This document shows, in pieces, positions 32,390-47,013 of a DNA stretch of 64,000 bases. The position numbers were made by a program, and so were the translations under genes. The notes beneath the pieces are model-generated. The model was not told where the DNA came from. It did no database searches and was given only the letters and a program-made list of their open reading frames with translations. The DNA is from Odontocerum albicorne. Its lineage: Eukaryota; Arthropoda; Insecta; Trichoptera; Odontoceridae. Position 1 is the first letter of the stretch, and each line of letters opens with the position of its first letter. Location of the stretch: contig OX463847.1 in assembly GCA_949825065.1 (NCBI GenBank), forward strand, positions 32,874,115-32,938,114, read 5' to 3'.

Positions 32390-32900
32390 ATACGTATCGT
32401 CACGCCGTGTCTTTTGCGGGGTAGGCAGATAGGACAGATCTCCAAACCTTTCTATCCAAGCAAACAACCTTTGCCTCCACCACATTCATACATCACGTCA
32501 TGCACAATCTTCCATTATTCATACATCTCATTATACTTTTTTTTTTAAATCTGATCCATTTGGTTCAATCACGTTTTCCTCGATCTACATCTTCCACATA
32601 CCTTCCTTCTACCTTGCATTTTTGACTTATATATTCATTCCTTCGTCATTCATTCTCTCCACATGTCCAAACCATCTTAAATCACCTTTCTTCATCTTAC
32701 TAAAAACATACATTTTATCCATGCATTAATTTCTAATGTCTTCATTCTGCCTTCATTCAAACATTGACACTCCACAAACTTTTCTCAGTGCACGCATTTC
32801 CTCAACATTGATCTTACTCTTATTCTGCCAAGTGGAAGTTTCACTTTCATACATCAAGGTGGACACCAATACTCTATTATGTGTTGTAATTTTTGTAAGT
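32390..32900 (-). pseudogene. LINE 3'-part fragment, same family
   Basis: The minus strand contains LMYESETSTWQNKSKINVEE followed by MRALRKVCGVS, then KMKKGDLRWFGHVERMNDEG, and near 32450 EAKVVCLDRKVWRSVLSAYP followed by AKDTA. Stops and one or two shifts separate the pieces. It is the longest 3' portion of this family in the window. Confidence 0.7.
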
Positions 32901-34437
32901 AAGTAGGGAAGTCTATAAAGAATAATTTATCGGTGCACCAGTAATATTGCTTGAAGTATTCAGACAGATATCTAAAGTATCCAAAACAACCAATGTGGCA
33001 AGGTGATAAGTCTCGTGGAACCCCTTTATTTCATAACGCCGCTGTGTACCGAAAGAGGTTGTGTTCGCTTAAACATTTATTTCTTATCTTTCTTCACCTC
33101 GGCACCTCCAGTCACGTTACAAATAAAGAAAAGCCGTCACGAATGTTCGAGAATATTTATTTATAGCCATCGTTTTGTTTTCCTTCCATTCCTCACGTCA
33201 TGTCTACTTGATAAGAGTTCAGTGGAGGCGAAAAGGTAACAGCACGTCTCGGAGAGATGTGTAGTCGTGTTAAAAGCGCTGACTAAAGCGTATAATCAGT
33301 AGTGAGATGGGGTTTCTGCAACAAGGGTACTGGAGTATCGTTGATGAGCTAGCAACAGGAATACTGATAACGTTATTTTACGTCTTGGTTGCTTTTCTCA
33401 TGCGTGATTTAATTGTTATTCTGTGATCTTTCAAGATAAGTTAACTGTAAAGTATAGCAGTTGTCTTAAAAAAAGTAAGATTTGAACTGTTTTCTTTTAA
33501 GTCAAGCTGATATTTTCTAAAGTAAAATTGTAGCTATGATCTTTAAAATCAGATTTGACTGTAAAGTTAAGCTGACAAAAGTTTATTTGGAGCTGTTTTT
33601 CTTTGAGTGAAGTTGGTTATTTACGCAAAGCGATTTTAGGAAAGTTGTTTTTACAAGTAAATTTGTTTTTTTTTTCATATTCATTTATGATTCGATTGTA
33701 GAACGTAAGTATTATCGATATTAAATTGTTTACAATGGAAGTTTTTAATCTGCAATGTGATAAGATGTCTGCAATAAAAATAATTGAGGATTTTGTCAAC
33801 ACGGTAACTACTTTAAACAAAAGATTTTAAATATGTGGAAAACAGCCGTGAAAATTTTTGCACATTTTGATAAGAAAAAAATCTATAGTTTTGTTTTCTT
33901 TTTAGTAAATCTTGATTTGTCGTATTAAAAACGCTAACAAATATGTGTATTAAGTAAACATAGTTCTACTCATTATAATTTTTAGTTTTTATGAATTCTA
34001 GTTGACTGGAACATAAAACACATATCAAAGCCACCCAATTTAGGAAGTTTAATTATCTTTGAGCAAATTTATTTACCGTGTATGGCGTTAGATCTGGAAC
34101 CAGCTGTCAACTAACTTAAGACTGACTCCGTCATTGGCGTGTTCCAAACAGTGACTCATAAAGCATTATATTTCCCTTGCATGATGGCTCATCTTTTCTG
34201 GTTCCTCCATTATTCTTCTTCTCAAAAACCTCTCCTATTTATATTTAAATCGTCAAATGATTCCTGTTTTTTTTTAAATCTTATTTCCTGTTTTTTTAGT
34301 CTTATGATTCTGTCTTTTATCATTTTATTTTTTGGTATATTTTAGTATATACCTTTTGTATATTCATAAACTATGTAGCCTACTTCGTACGACAACCAGG
34401 GGTTTGAAAGAAAAGTGACTACATATCACGTTGATAC
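32901..34437. other. Unassigned stretch with a G/C-richer part
   Basis: 33000-33430 is richer in G+C and free of the repeat families seen elsewhere, so it is a candidate for unique sequence. 33430-34437 is A+T-rich without recognised features. Confidence 0.35.
33307..33426 (+). other. Short ORF with one hydrophobic segment, 39 codons, unassigned
   Basis: ATG in a favourable context (GAGATGG) opens MGFLQQGYWSIVDELATGIL, then ITLFYVLVAFLMRDLIVIL. It follows a G/C-richer stretch (33000-33300) unlike the flanks, which could be a leader. Length alone makes chance likely. Confidence 0.2.
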
Positions 34438-34585
34438 CCACATTTAAAAAAATGGTTCCAATCTAGTTTTCACTCAAAGATTGTTTAATACCTTTCTTCT
34501 TTGTTGGAAGAAATCGACACTTGGCAATAAACCCGCTAGGTTCTACTGTATACAAGGAATCTACGGGTATAATACAATACATTAC
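34438..34585 (+). mobile_element. SINE family A, 3' two thirds
   Basis: TCTAGTTTTCACTCAAAGAT, TTGGAAGAAATCGACACTTG, GCAATAAACCCGCTAGGTTC and a tail GGTATAATACAATACATTAC. Confidence 0.65.
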
Positions 34586-35649
34586 AAAAAAAACACTTAT
34601 GTAAATCTTTCACCCAACAATTGTCAAACAATTTTCTCGCTGGTTTGAATAGATTGCCATTTTGCTATGAACTCCTTAATGAAGTGTTTAAATAAATATT
34701 TTTCGAAGATTTATTTTATTCACGATATATAGTAAACTTATATAATACTTATGATCTTATAGTACCATAAACGTCCATCTAGACTACTTCATGCAACACC
34801 GTTTATTGAGCAATGGAAGATCGTGAGATATTTATTAGAAATATGAGGAATAGAATTTCAAACATCTCAAATAGTTTTCAATAATAAAAAACGGTATATT
34901 ATTCTGATGGTTTTTTAAGAAATTATTTAGAACTTATTGAATTTGTTAATTAATAAATGTATAATAAATTGATAAATGTGTAATATTTCAATACATATAC
35001 TTAAACAAAGTATTAAAAAAATCATCAACCTTATTTTTGACAAAGTCAAGCTTGTCGTGTCAGATATCACAGAAAAGTGTATTTTTGATAATATTTAGAA
35101 CATCCATGAAAGTCAGCTCAAGAGTGATATTAAATAAATTTGGTAAATGAGATAAACCTAAGTCTACTTTCAACTCTAGGGGCATCTATCAACCAAATGG
35201 GTTGAACATATATGTACAGGAGATTAACATGGAATGGAGTAACTAGGGGAAAGAAAGTATCTACCGTAGTCAACTTCGATGATGGTAGTTTAGTCTGAAA
35301 TAATTAGTTGTCTTTGTTAAAATTTGATACATGCAACATTTTGTTTTGATTTTTATATAAAATTTTTAAACTTCATACTTTTCTATTGACTGAAAGAAAG
35401 CCGAAATGTCAAATTTATAATCCAAAAATAATTAAAAAATATATTTTAACATATTCATAAAATTGAGATTTAAATAAAACGAGGAAAATATAATCGCGCT
35501 TTTTAAAGATTCACGTAATACCACATATGTTTTTGTATTCTCAGATTTAAGTAAAGTGCTTTTATAATGGAACATTTTCCTAATTAACATTTTTTTCTAA
35601 ACAAAAAATCTAAAAATTACGCGGAATTTAAAAAAAAATTATTAAAAAA

Positions 35650-35739
35650 GAGCTTACATATTTATGTTCGAGGCAAAAAGAGCTTACATATTTATGTTCG
35701 AGGCAAAAAGAGCTTACATATTTATGTTCGAGGCAAAAA
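35650..35739 (+). repeat. 30-bp tandem repeat, three perfect copies
   Basis: Unit GAGCTTACATATTTATGTTC then GAGGCAAAAA, identical in all three copies, 60 bp before the 44-bp satellite. Confidence 0.9.
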
Positions 35740-35801
35740 ACTTTGATGAATATTATTTTTTTTTTGTACTGAAGCTAAGTATGAAAATTTAACATTTCTG
35801 A

Positions 35802-36593
35802 TAAATTATTATACAGTAATCTTTATATAAGCTATTATTTAAATATAAATTATTATACAGTAATCTTTATATAAGCTATTATTTAAATATAAATTATTAT
35901 ACAGTAATCTTTATATAAGCTATTATTTAAATATAAATTATTATACAGTAATCTTTATATAACCAGTATTTAAATATAAATTATTATACAGTAATCTTTA
36001 TATAAGCTATTATTTAAATATAAATTATTATACAGTAATCTTTATATAAGCTATTATTTAAATATAAATTATTATACAGTAATCTTTATATAAGCTATTA
36101 TTTAAATATAAATTATTATACAGTAATCTTTATATAAGCTATTATTTAAATATAAATTATTATACAGTAATCTTTATATAAGCTATTATTTAAATATAAA
36201 TTATTATACAGTAATCTTTATATAAGCTATTATTTAAATATAAATTATTATACAGTAATCTTTATATAAGCTATTATTTAAATATAAATTATTATACAGT
36301 AATCTTTATATAAGCTATTATTTAAATATAAATTATTATACAGTAATCTTTATATAAGCTATTATTTAAATATAAATTATTATACAGTAATCTTTATATA
36401 AGCTATTATTTAAATATAAATTATTATACAGTAATCTTTATATAAGCTATTATTTAAATATAAATTATTATACAGTAATCTTTATATAAGCTATTATTTA
36501 AATATAAATTATTATACAGTAATCTTTATATAAGCTATTATTTAAATATAAATTATTATACAGTAATCTTTATATAAGCTATTATTTAAATAT
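35802..36593 (+). repeat. 44-bp satellite, about 18 units
   Basis: Unit AAATTATTATACAGTAATCT then TTATATAAGCTATTATTTAA and ATAT. All units are nearly identical except one (near 35960) reading TATATAACCAGTATTT and one base shorter. The high identity suggests recent amplification or array homogenisation. Confidence 0.95.
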
Positions 36594-37020
36594 GACCTCT
36601 ACAGTAATTGGTTTGACTTTTACATAACTAGAGACTCTAAAATGTATTTAAAAAATATTATATCTTTAATATGAAAATAAACGTTACGATATTTTATGAA
36701 AAAAATACTGTATCTATAGCTAATTTTAGTAAAAAAATGAACAAAAGTTTACACCAACAATACATTACACATGTGACCTATTTTTTTGATAAAAATTATC
36801 TTTATGTGCATTTATTTAGCTAATAGATTTTTCAAATTAAAACATTGGTAAAAGGAAAATTCGACATAAACTTTACTAAAATATAGGCACCCTTCAAGTG
36901 ATCTTTCTTACTTAATGGTACGAGTACAAGAAAAATAAGGCAATGCCAATAGAAAAAAAAAAAACAAAAAGCCGAACAAAATATGTTTTATACAGTAAGT
37001 ATTGTAAACGTTTGTAAATT

Positions 37021-37100
37021 ACACATAGAAAGAGGTAAACTTACATAGAAAGACGTAAATACATATAGAAAGAGGTAAACACACATAGAAAGAGGTAAAT
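37021..37100 (+). repeat. 20-bp tandem repeat, four copies
   Basis: ACACATAGAAAGAGGTAAAC repeated four times with small substitutions. Confidence 0.85.
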
Positions 37101-40196
<3,096 letters not shown>

Positions 40197-40939
40197 TTTT
40201 TAGGACCTCTTTCCGTATGACTGTGCACATGCTTAATTATGGCACTGTGTGTGGACATACATGTTAATTACTTTTTTATTCTTATAAAGTAAAAGAAATA
40301 TCAATGAGAGGACAATTCCATAAGAACATTTCAAAACTCAAGACAAATATTCTACAATTCAATCAACAGCACGTGTGGCAGCCCAATAACGAATGGTAAT
40401 GAAATATAATTGAAAATTTTACCATTCGTCGGCATGAAACTGATTAATAAGTGAAAATTAACGAGGCTAGACAAATTTCGAAAGATGGAAGATGAATGGT
40501 TGGGAAACAATTAAGCCTCGAGCAACAAGCGTTTCATTTGTGATTCTATACTTACTGGCTTTATTGGTTTTGACTTGTTGAAATTTAACCATGAAATACT
40601 TATTTTAAATTTGTCATTAACGTCGGTAAATATTTTCAAAGGATTTGATATTTATTTAGGTTTTATGAAATGTTTTCAAGGATGGTGATTTGTATACTAT
40701 AGATTCTTGTTCAAGTCGTTTTATTGATCAAGGTTAAATAAAGGTTCCCGTTGAATATGTAGGTATGTATGCGTAAATTCTATGAAAGTTTGCTTTATTG
40801 AATATATAATTTTTACGAATTTAACTGTACATAATTTATGATATATACTATATTACAATTATAGATTAAAATAAGGTTAAAATAACAGTAGTCATTTTCA
40901 TTTTATTCGTAAAATACCCTTCAACATATTCGAGTTTGT

Positions 40940-41232
40940 GATTCAGACTATTAAATAGCGGTGTATGGAGAAAGCATTGTCTTCGGCCATTTTATTCGAA
41001 TCTTTGGGATTAGAATCACTGGAGTAGGCACGGAACTCGCGGTTAATCATGACACGTGTTGACAGAACTACTCCGCACATGAATAGGTAGCGACACTCGC
41101 ACAAATCTAGCGCGTGTTGCATTGTTATCAGACTTGGACCCTTTTATTTTTTTCGGGTGCTGTGAGGATTCCAATTCGATACACCCGGATAGAAAGCCAG
41201 TAACTTACTAACTATGCCACTGAGAGATACGT
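40940..41232 (-). mobile_element. SINE family B
   Basis: It shares with 49720-50038 an ordered set of blocks: ACTGGAGTAGGCACGGAACT, GCGACACTCG, and at the right end the complement of a tRNA-like head GTGGCATAGTTAGTAAG. The head is family-A-like but the body is unrelated to family A. Confidence 0.55.
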
Positions 41233-41399
41233 AGTGGGGCGGCATAGTTGGCTTTGGGGTTTGTAATGATTTTTTAGTTTAATATATGTTATAATTTTTC
41301 TAACAAAAAGTTTCAACATTTCAGAAATATTAGTCAAGTGTTTTGTTATATTCTATTAATTATGAATTTCCACAAAGTTACCATATTTTAACTAAAGAA

Positions 41400-41545
41400 A
41401 GGCTAGATGCATGGGAAACAGGAGAGTATGTGTGATTAAATGTATAGATTGGACGAGGAGAGAGCTGTGTGCATGGTTTGAAAGGCGCAGATACCTGTTC
41501 TTTATGTTTACACCAAAAGGGACATAGCGTTATGGCATGTATGCA
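41400..41545 (+). pseudogene. LINE 3'-end fragment, same family
   Basis: The frame reads GNRRVCVIKCIDWTRRELCA, then FTPKGT, stop, RYGMYAS. It matches the family's terminal RNRRACMxKCMDVDEA block, weakly at single residues but in the right order. Confidence 0.5.
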
Positions 41546-41880
41546 AGTACTTGTTTAGTTTAGTATTTATTTTAATTTTATGTAGTTTATGTAAGTGATA
41601 TAAAATAAAAAAAATAAAAAAATGGATCATTAAATTCTGAAGTCAAGACCTATAATTGTTAGGCAGTTATAGTTCCTCCAGCTCTCTGGAGAAAGTCTGC
41701 GTAGAAAATTTTATTTCAAACCATAATAAGATATATTCAGAAACGATATGTTGATTTTACACACAGTTTGGGTTTTAACAAGGCATTTAAAATGTCTGAA
41801 TTAACCCTACTTTCAAAGTTGTTATGTTGATTGATGATTCATTGTTTTGGTGTGAAGACAAGTGGCTGGCAATAGAAACG

Positions 41881-42019
41881 TTGTTTCTAGGGGGAGATGT
41901 CAGCGCCAAAGGGTTATGCATGAAGACATGTAGAGGTCAAAAGGGGTATAAAGAAGTGCGTTCAAGGTCAGTTATTGAAAAACTACAGTGAATAGAGAGA
42001 GATATATTTTGAGTGTGAC
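41881..42019 (+). other. Possible LTR-like edge with promoter signals
   Basis: A purine tract AGGGGGAGA (41891) is followed at once by TGTCAGCGCC. GGGTATAAAG and TCAGTT come shortly after, then the 96-bp repeats. Polypurine tract plus TG is the layout of a 3' LTR start, but no internal coding region or partner LTR is seen. Confidence 0.25.
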
Positions 42020-42405
42020 GTAACCTAGTGGTAGAAAGCTTGTCTACCTCCCTTAAATTGTTTAAATTATATCATTAAGTATCTTCTTAGGTATCTACTA
42101 CAAACAGCAAACTTAACCAAACTTGGTGGTTGAAAGCTTGTCTACCCTCATAAAGTTGCTTGTGGTATATCATTAATTATCTTCTTAATGATATACTACA
42201 AGCTATAAACCTAACCTATCTTTGTAGTAGAAATCTTGTCTACTTCACTTATGTTGCTTATAGTATATCATTAAGTATTTTCATAATGGTATACTACAAG
42301 CAACATACCTAACCTATCCTTGTACAAAGCTTGTCTATCTCCATAAAGTCACGTATAGTATACCATTAAGTATGTATTAAATGATATATTTTAAACAACA
42401 AAAGT
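42020..42405 (+). repeat. About 96-bp tandem repeat, four copies, each with a hairpin
   Basis: Each unit has AGAAAGCTTGTCTACCTC, then a hairpin, then CCTAACCTAT. In the second copy GCTTGTGGTATATCATTAA pairs with TTAATGATATACTACAAGC around an eight-base loop (19 bp, one G-T pair). The first and fourth copies keep weaker stems. Confidence 0.8.
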
Positions 42406-42429
42406 GTAATTCAATTAATATATTTTTAA

Positions 42430-42524
42430 CCTCTTTAAGACAAAGCTTTTTGATTGGAAGAAATTTCTTGAAAGCAATAAATCCGCAAGATGCATTTGCA
42501 AGAAATTGTTAAATAAATAAATAC
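42430..42524 (+). mobile_element. SINE family A, 3' variant
   Basis: TTTTTGATTGGAAGAAATTT, then AAATCCGCAAGATGCATTTG and AAATTGTTAAATAAATAAA. It shares the TGCATTTGCA tail with 6963-7052. Confidence 0.5.
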
Positions 42525-42536
42525 TAAATGAAATTA

Positions 42537-42590
42537 ACTTCTCTCTCTTTCTCTCTCCCTTTTCATCCCCCTCTCTCTCTCCCCACACTA
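42537..42590 (+). repeat. Pyrimidine-rich (CT)n tract
   Basis: CTCTCTCTTT, CTCTCTCCCT and CTCTCTCTCT runs, almost free of purines. Confidence 0.85.
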
Positions 42591-43431
42591 TCTCCAGCCC
42601 TTTTTCTCTACCTCTGTTGGTAGAAGATCATCTTCGAATCCGATGCTAATGAAATATTTTATGTACCACTAAAAAACATAAATTCATCATAAAGGGGTGA
42701 TAAATCAGACAACACCAAACAAATTTATGAACCCTTCCGCCATACGCCTCCACAACACAACACGTGAGCACAGGTAGGAAACGAACTAATCACGGATTGT
42801 TGTTACATTCAAATTTTATAACCTAACACACCATCACCTCTCTTTACATTATCATTTCCACAAGACGAGATTTTGCTTTACGTTTATAAATTCAACATTT
42901 TCATAAAAATATAAAATAATTGCACATAGGAAGCGATCAAAATTGCCTAGGGATTTTTTTAAATCTGCTTTATCGGATTTGTTATCCTACGTCATTATTA
43001 TGTCGTAGTTATCAGAATATTTGTCCGAAATTCATAGATGTACCAACAAAAATATCAATAAATTCATAGATATACCAACACACAGAGTGAAAAACTTTTT
43101 ATTCATTCTTTACGTATCGATTTTAAACCTGCTTTAGAAATCACTCCATCTGAATTTAAATAGCTGTGCTTCTGGCTTGCTTTTAATAAAATAAAAAAAA
43201 ACGATACGCTCTAAAGGTGAGGTGAGCTTTTTAAACAAAACGCTGCTATATAACTTATATATTTATTATTATACAACAGAAATTTGTGAAAATAAAAGGA
43301 TTGATGCTGTGAAATTCTAAGAAACTTATCGAAAATGTATCGAAATTCTCAAATTTTCCATTAAAATACTCTTATTAGAGTATTTTCATGAATGCCACAA
43401 AAGTCAAAAATATACCTCGCGCTTTATTTAA

Positions 43432-43588
43432 ATGTGGCAATATCTTCAAACCAATCAGAAATATATTAAAGAAGCTGTAAAAAATTTGATCAGAACGCTT
43501 TAAAAAAAAAATTGAGCATTCAAAGGAATGGAACCTGTGACCCCCGGGTTGAAAAACAGGTGACAGCTGTACCACAGAGGTCATCACG
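43432..43588 (-). mobile_element. SINE family A, 5' two thirds
   Basis: Minus strand: ATGACCTCTGTGGTACAGCT head, GGGGGTCACAGGTTCCATTC B-box region and TTCTGATTGGTTTGAAGATA body. The mariner element begins 156 bp downstream on the plus strand. Confidence 0.6.
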
Positions 43589-43744
43589 TCTTTATATATA
43601 ACAAATCAATTCAGGTATTTTTAGTATTTGTCTTTCCTATCTCGATATTTCCTATGTAATGAACATTGAATATATTTTTCTAAAAGCAACATGTATTCAT
43701 TTTAAAGTTTTTAGATTCAAAGATAAATTTTCAAGATCATATTA

Positions 43745-45025
43745 GGTCCTTACATATGAAATTGGCGTTTTGTTTGGGAGGAACATAAAGTTGATTTTTT
43801 TTTAATATAATATATTTATTTAATCAAAGTATGTACCATTGCTATCTATGCACTTTTGCCATCTCATAGGTAGTTCATCGATCCCTTTACTAAAAAAACC
43901 ATTCGGACGGGAATCAATAAAATCTTTGAAGTCGGTTTGGACTGCCCCATCGGAGTTGAATTTTTTCCCTTGCAAGAAGTTATCCAAATTTCGAAAAAAA
44001 TAGTAATCTGTTGGGGCAAGGTCCGGAGAGTACGGTGGATGTCTTAGACATTCCAATTGAAGCTCTTCTAATTTGGTAGCCGTCTGTTGTGCAGTGTGTG
44101 GTCTAGCGTTATCATGAAGCAGCAGTGGCCTAGAGCGATTAACCAGCCTCGGTTGTTTAGCAGCTAGCTTTTCCATCATGGTTTGCAGTTGCTGATAATA
44201 GACATCTGCCGTAATCGTCTGGCCAGATTTAAGAAAACTGTAGTGAACGACACCAGCACTAGTCCACCAAACGCTCACAAGTAACTTTTTTGGAGTCAAT
44301 TTTCGCTTGGAGCATGGTTTGGCTGGTTCGGCAGGGTTCAGCCATTGCGATGAGCGCTTCCGATTATCATACAGGATTCACTTTTCATCACAGGTAATGA
44401 TTCGATTCAAAATCCCTTCATTATTGTGCCGGTTGAGTAATGCAACGCAGCAGTCAACGCGCGTTTGTTGATTTGCTTCACTCAATTCGTGAGGTACCCA
44501 CCTTTCAAGCTTTTTCACCTTCCCAATTTGCTTCAAGTGGATTAAAACAGTTTTATCACTAACACCGCAGCCTGCAGCTAACTCGGACGTGGTTTGCGAT
44601 GGATCCGCTTCCACAATAGCCTTCAATTCTTCATTATCAACTTTGGTCTCCGGCCGTCCACGGGGCTTTTTCTGCAGGTCGAAATTTCCAGAACGAAAAC
44701 GTTGGAACCAAAAACGCACTGTGTTTTCTTTTGCGGCACCGTCGCCATACACATCATTAATCCTTCGAGCCGTTTCTGCAGCACTGGTGCCACGGTGGAT
44801 CTCGTACTCGTAAATAACGCGATATTTCAAGTTTTCCATTTTGTAAACTGAGTGACGCAAAGAAAAAAAACAATTGAGGAAAAAACAAATGAATTATAAT
44901 TTTCGAAACACAAATACTTGAGTAAATAGCTGTATAAATTTTAATTTGGAATTCCTAACCAAAGAGAAGATATTTGAGATCAAAGTTGCCAGTACGGCAA
45001 AACGCCAATTTCATATGTAAGGACC
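43745..45025 (-). mobile_element. mariner-type DNA transposon, nearly full length
   Basis: About 1.28 kb is bounded by near-perfect inverted repeats of some 30 bp. The left end reads TTAGGTCCTTACATATGAAA (43742 onward) and the right end is its complement, ending 45028. Each end abuts a TA dinucleotide (43743-43744 and 45026-45027), the mariner target duplication. The single gene lies on the minus strand. Nothing else is inserted. With one exception its transposase frame is open, so this looks like a young or slowly decaying copy. Confidence 0.9.
43820..44860 (-). pseudogene. mariner transposase (DD34D) with one in-frame stop
   Basis: The frame spans 347 codons including the final stop, close to the usual mariner length. 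It would cut and paste the element in the nucleus by binding the inverted repeats. The N-terminal part (residues 1-115) is the helix-turn-helix DNA-binding region with a basic KKPRGRP linker at 64-70. The WVPHEL motif is at 121-126. The catalytic triad is D158 (ITCDEK), D250 (LHDNARPHT) and D285 (SPDLAPTDYYFF), with exactly 34 residues between the last two. Codon 161 (44380-44378) is TGA where mariners have TGG for Trp (CDEKW), the only obvious lesion. All three catalytic Asp are intact. As it stands the product would stop three residues after the first Asp and be inactive. Confidence 0.9.
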
Positions 45026-45030
45026 TAATA

Positions 45031-45929
45031 TATCTTCAGTAAAGCGAGGTTTTGGTATACAACAGATCTTCGAGTTGGGAATACACGGCGCAATCGTAAA
45101 GCGAGGCACTTGAAAGAATTGCTGAATAATATTTAGAGCTGTGAGAAACGACCAAGCCTTAAAAGCGATGAAAGCGAGATGTTTGCAGTGGGAATGCAGC
45201 CCTTAAGAAAAATACTAATTTTCTCTATAAAGTTGGAAAGAAGTATTATGAAAAAGTTTTTAAGTACGAGTATTTGTTCCTATTTAAATTTCTATATGAG
45301 TTAAGGATTTTCTTCGAATTGTTTAATTTCTCGCTTGTTTCATTATCATAAGTTTCATGATCAATAAATTCACGAAAAATGCTTTAACTAGTGGAATTGC
45401 ATATTTATTCTTCACGTAACAACGTTTTATAAATATTTAAAAAAAATATAAAATTGGTTGATGACACGTCATTACTGAGTTTGATGAAAGAAGGATATAT
45501 AATTATACTTCATATTTGTTTGTACATTATTAACTTTATATTTATTTGAATAATTTATTTATTTTATTTGATTCACGATACAAGAGTGTCATTTACATAA
45601 TATGAAAACCAAAGCACACAAGACACGTTAATTTAAATACTTAAAATAATTGACAATTAAATAAAATAATTACATAAACTTTATCTGAAACTTACACGAA
45701 GATACAATAAAAATGATTTAATGAAAAAACTATCTTTGACTTCGAAATTCAATAAAACATCGTTTGAAATTTCAATATATCTATAGTACATAGAGAAGTA
45801 AACACTTTTTGGATATTTTTGCTGTGGAAAAATATAAATTGTACATCTCCCCCTTAAATATTTTAAACATTTATACGCGTTTAAATTTATTGCTTAAATT
45901 GATAAAAATAGAAAATACGAAAATTAATC
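45031..45929. other. Unassigned stretch between mariner and LINE
   Basis: A G/C-richer patch (45040-45200) with GTAAAGCGAGG twice, 50 bp apart, then A+T-rich sequence. No element recognised. Confidence 0.3.
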
Positions 45930-45934
45930 TCCTC

Positions 45935-47013
45935 AATTGCTTTTATCGCCTGACCAAGGCCTTTAATATAATTCAACTAGAAGATGTAATAAGCATTTTG
46001 CTCGAAAGGAACGTGTTACGATCCATCGCAAAAACCATTAGAGACATAAACCTAAATAGCTCCACAAGAATTCGCGTAGACGGAGAACTCTCTAAAGACG
46101 TTCCAACACCAAACGGAGTAAGACAAGGAGATAGTTTAAGCCCATTTCTATTTAACTTGGTTATGGATAAAATTATAGAAGAAGTTGCCGACCTTAACCT
46201 GGGATACAAGATGGGCAACAATATGCTAAACATCATATGCTATGCTGACGATGCCACCATCATAGCCGAATCAGAGGAAGACCTGCAACCAATGCTACAT
46301 CGATTCCACACTGCTTCCAAAAATACAACATGTCTATCTCCATCAGCAAGACTAAATACATGACTCTAGCCAGAGAGCAAGTTGGGTGCAGTGTAGCGAT
46401 CGACGACACACCAATTGAACAAGTAACAAAATTTAAATACTTGAGTGCTAGCATAATGTGCAATAATGACCTCTATGGCGAAGTGCTTGAACAATCACAA
46501 AAGGCCGCAGCTATTTCCGGATGTTTAAAGAACACTATCTGGAAAAACAAGTATATGAACATCCAAATCAAGGTGAGGATATACAAGACCTGTGTCCGCC
46601 CCATAATGACATACAGCATAGAGTCCAGAGCCGACACTGTCAGAACCAAAAACCTCCTTCGAACCAGCGAAATGAAGTCACTCAGGAGTATCGCTGGTAA
46701 AACCCTTCGTGATAGAATATGAAACACAGAAATCTGAAGGACGTGCGAAGTTGAAGATATTGTCAGACGACAAAGAAGGTTTTGGAACGAATATAGGGGA
46801 CGACAGAGAAGAAGGTTTTGGAACGAATATAGGGGACGACAGAGAAGAAGGTTCTGGAACGAACACGTATCTAGAATGACGGAACCAAGATCCGTAAGAA
46901 TGGCCAGGGACAGTATCCTCCAAGCAAGCAGACCTCCAGGACGACCACCCAAAAGATGGAAAGACAGCTGGCAGTCGACGTCACAAGAAGCAAACAATGA
47001 TGCAGGACCATAA
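45935..47013 (+). pseudogene. RTE-like reverse transcriptase pseudogene
   Basis: The first frame gives LTKAFNIIQLEDVISILL, then NGVRQGDSLSPFLFNLVMD (fingers/palm motif) and the catalytic YADD (46241-46252). A one-base deletion in an A-run near 46320 shifts to a second frame: SISKTKYMTLAREQ, TPIEQVTKFKYL, IYKTCVRPIMTY, LRSIAGKTLRDRI. Two TGA codons (46720-46722 and nine codons later) sit where the family has CGA Arg, consistent with CpG decay. The frame then ends ARDSILQASRPPGRPPKRWK...TSQE. In the family this enzyme makes element cDNA at a nicked chromosomal target. Here it is inactive. Confidence 0.8.
46764..46871 (+). repeat. 36-bp tandem triplication inside the LINE reading frame
   Basis: Three near-identical 36-bp units encode the 12-residue block GRQRRRFWNEYR in frame. 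The third unit diverges to NEHVS, the usual family sequence. The duplication keeps the frame, so it happened either while the frame was still used or by chance in multiples of three. Confidence 0.7.

Noticed and set aside
41165..41230. Functional tRNA gene on the minus strand
   Set aside because: The head belongs to SINE family B (second copy at 49720-50038), and the cloverleaf does not close.
44589..44851. Two plus-strand ORFs inside the mariner
   Set aside because: They are antisense shadows of the transposase frame.
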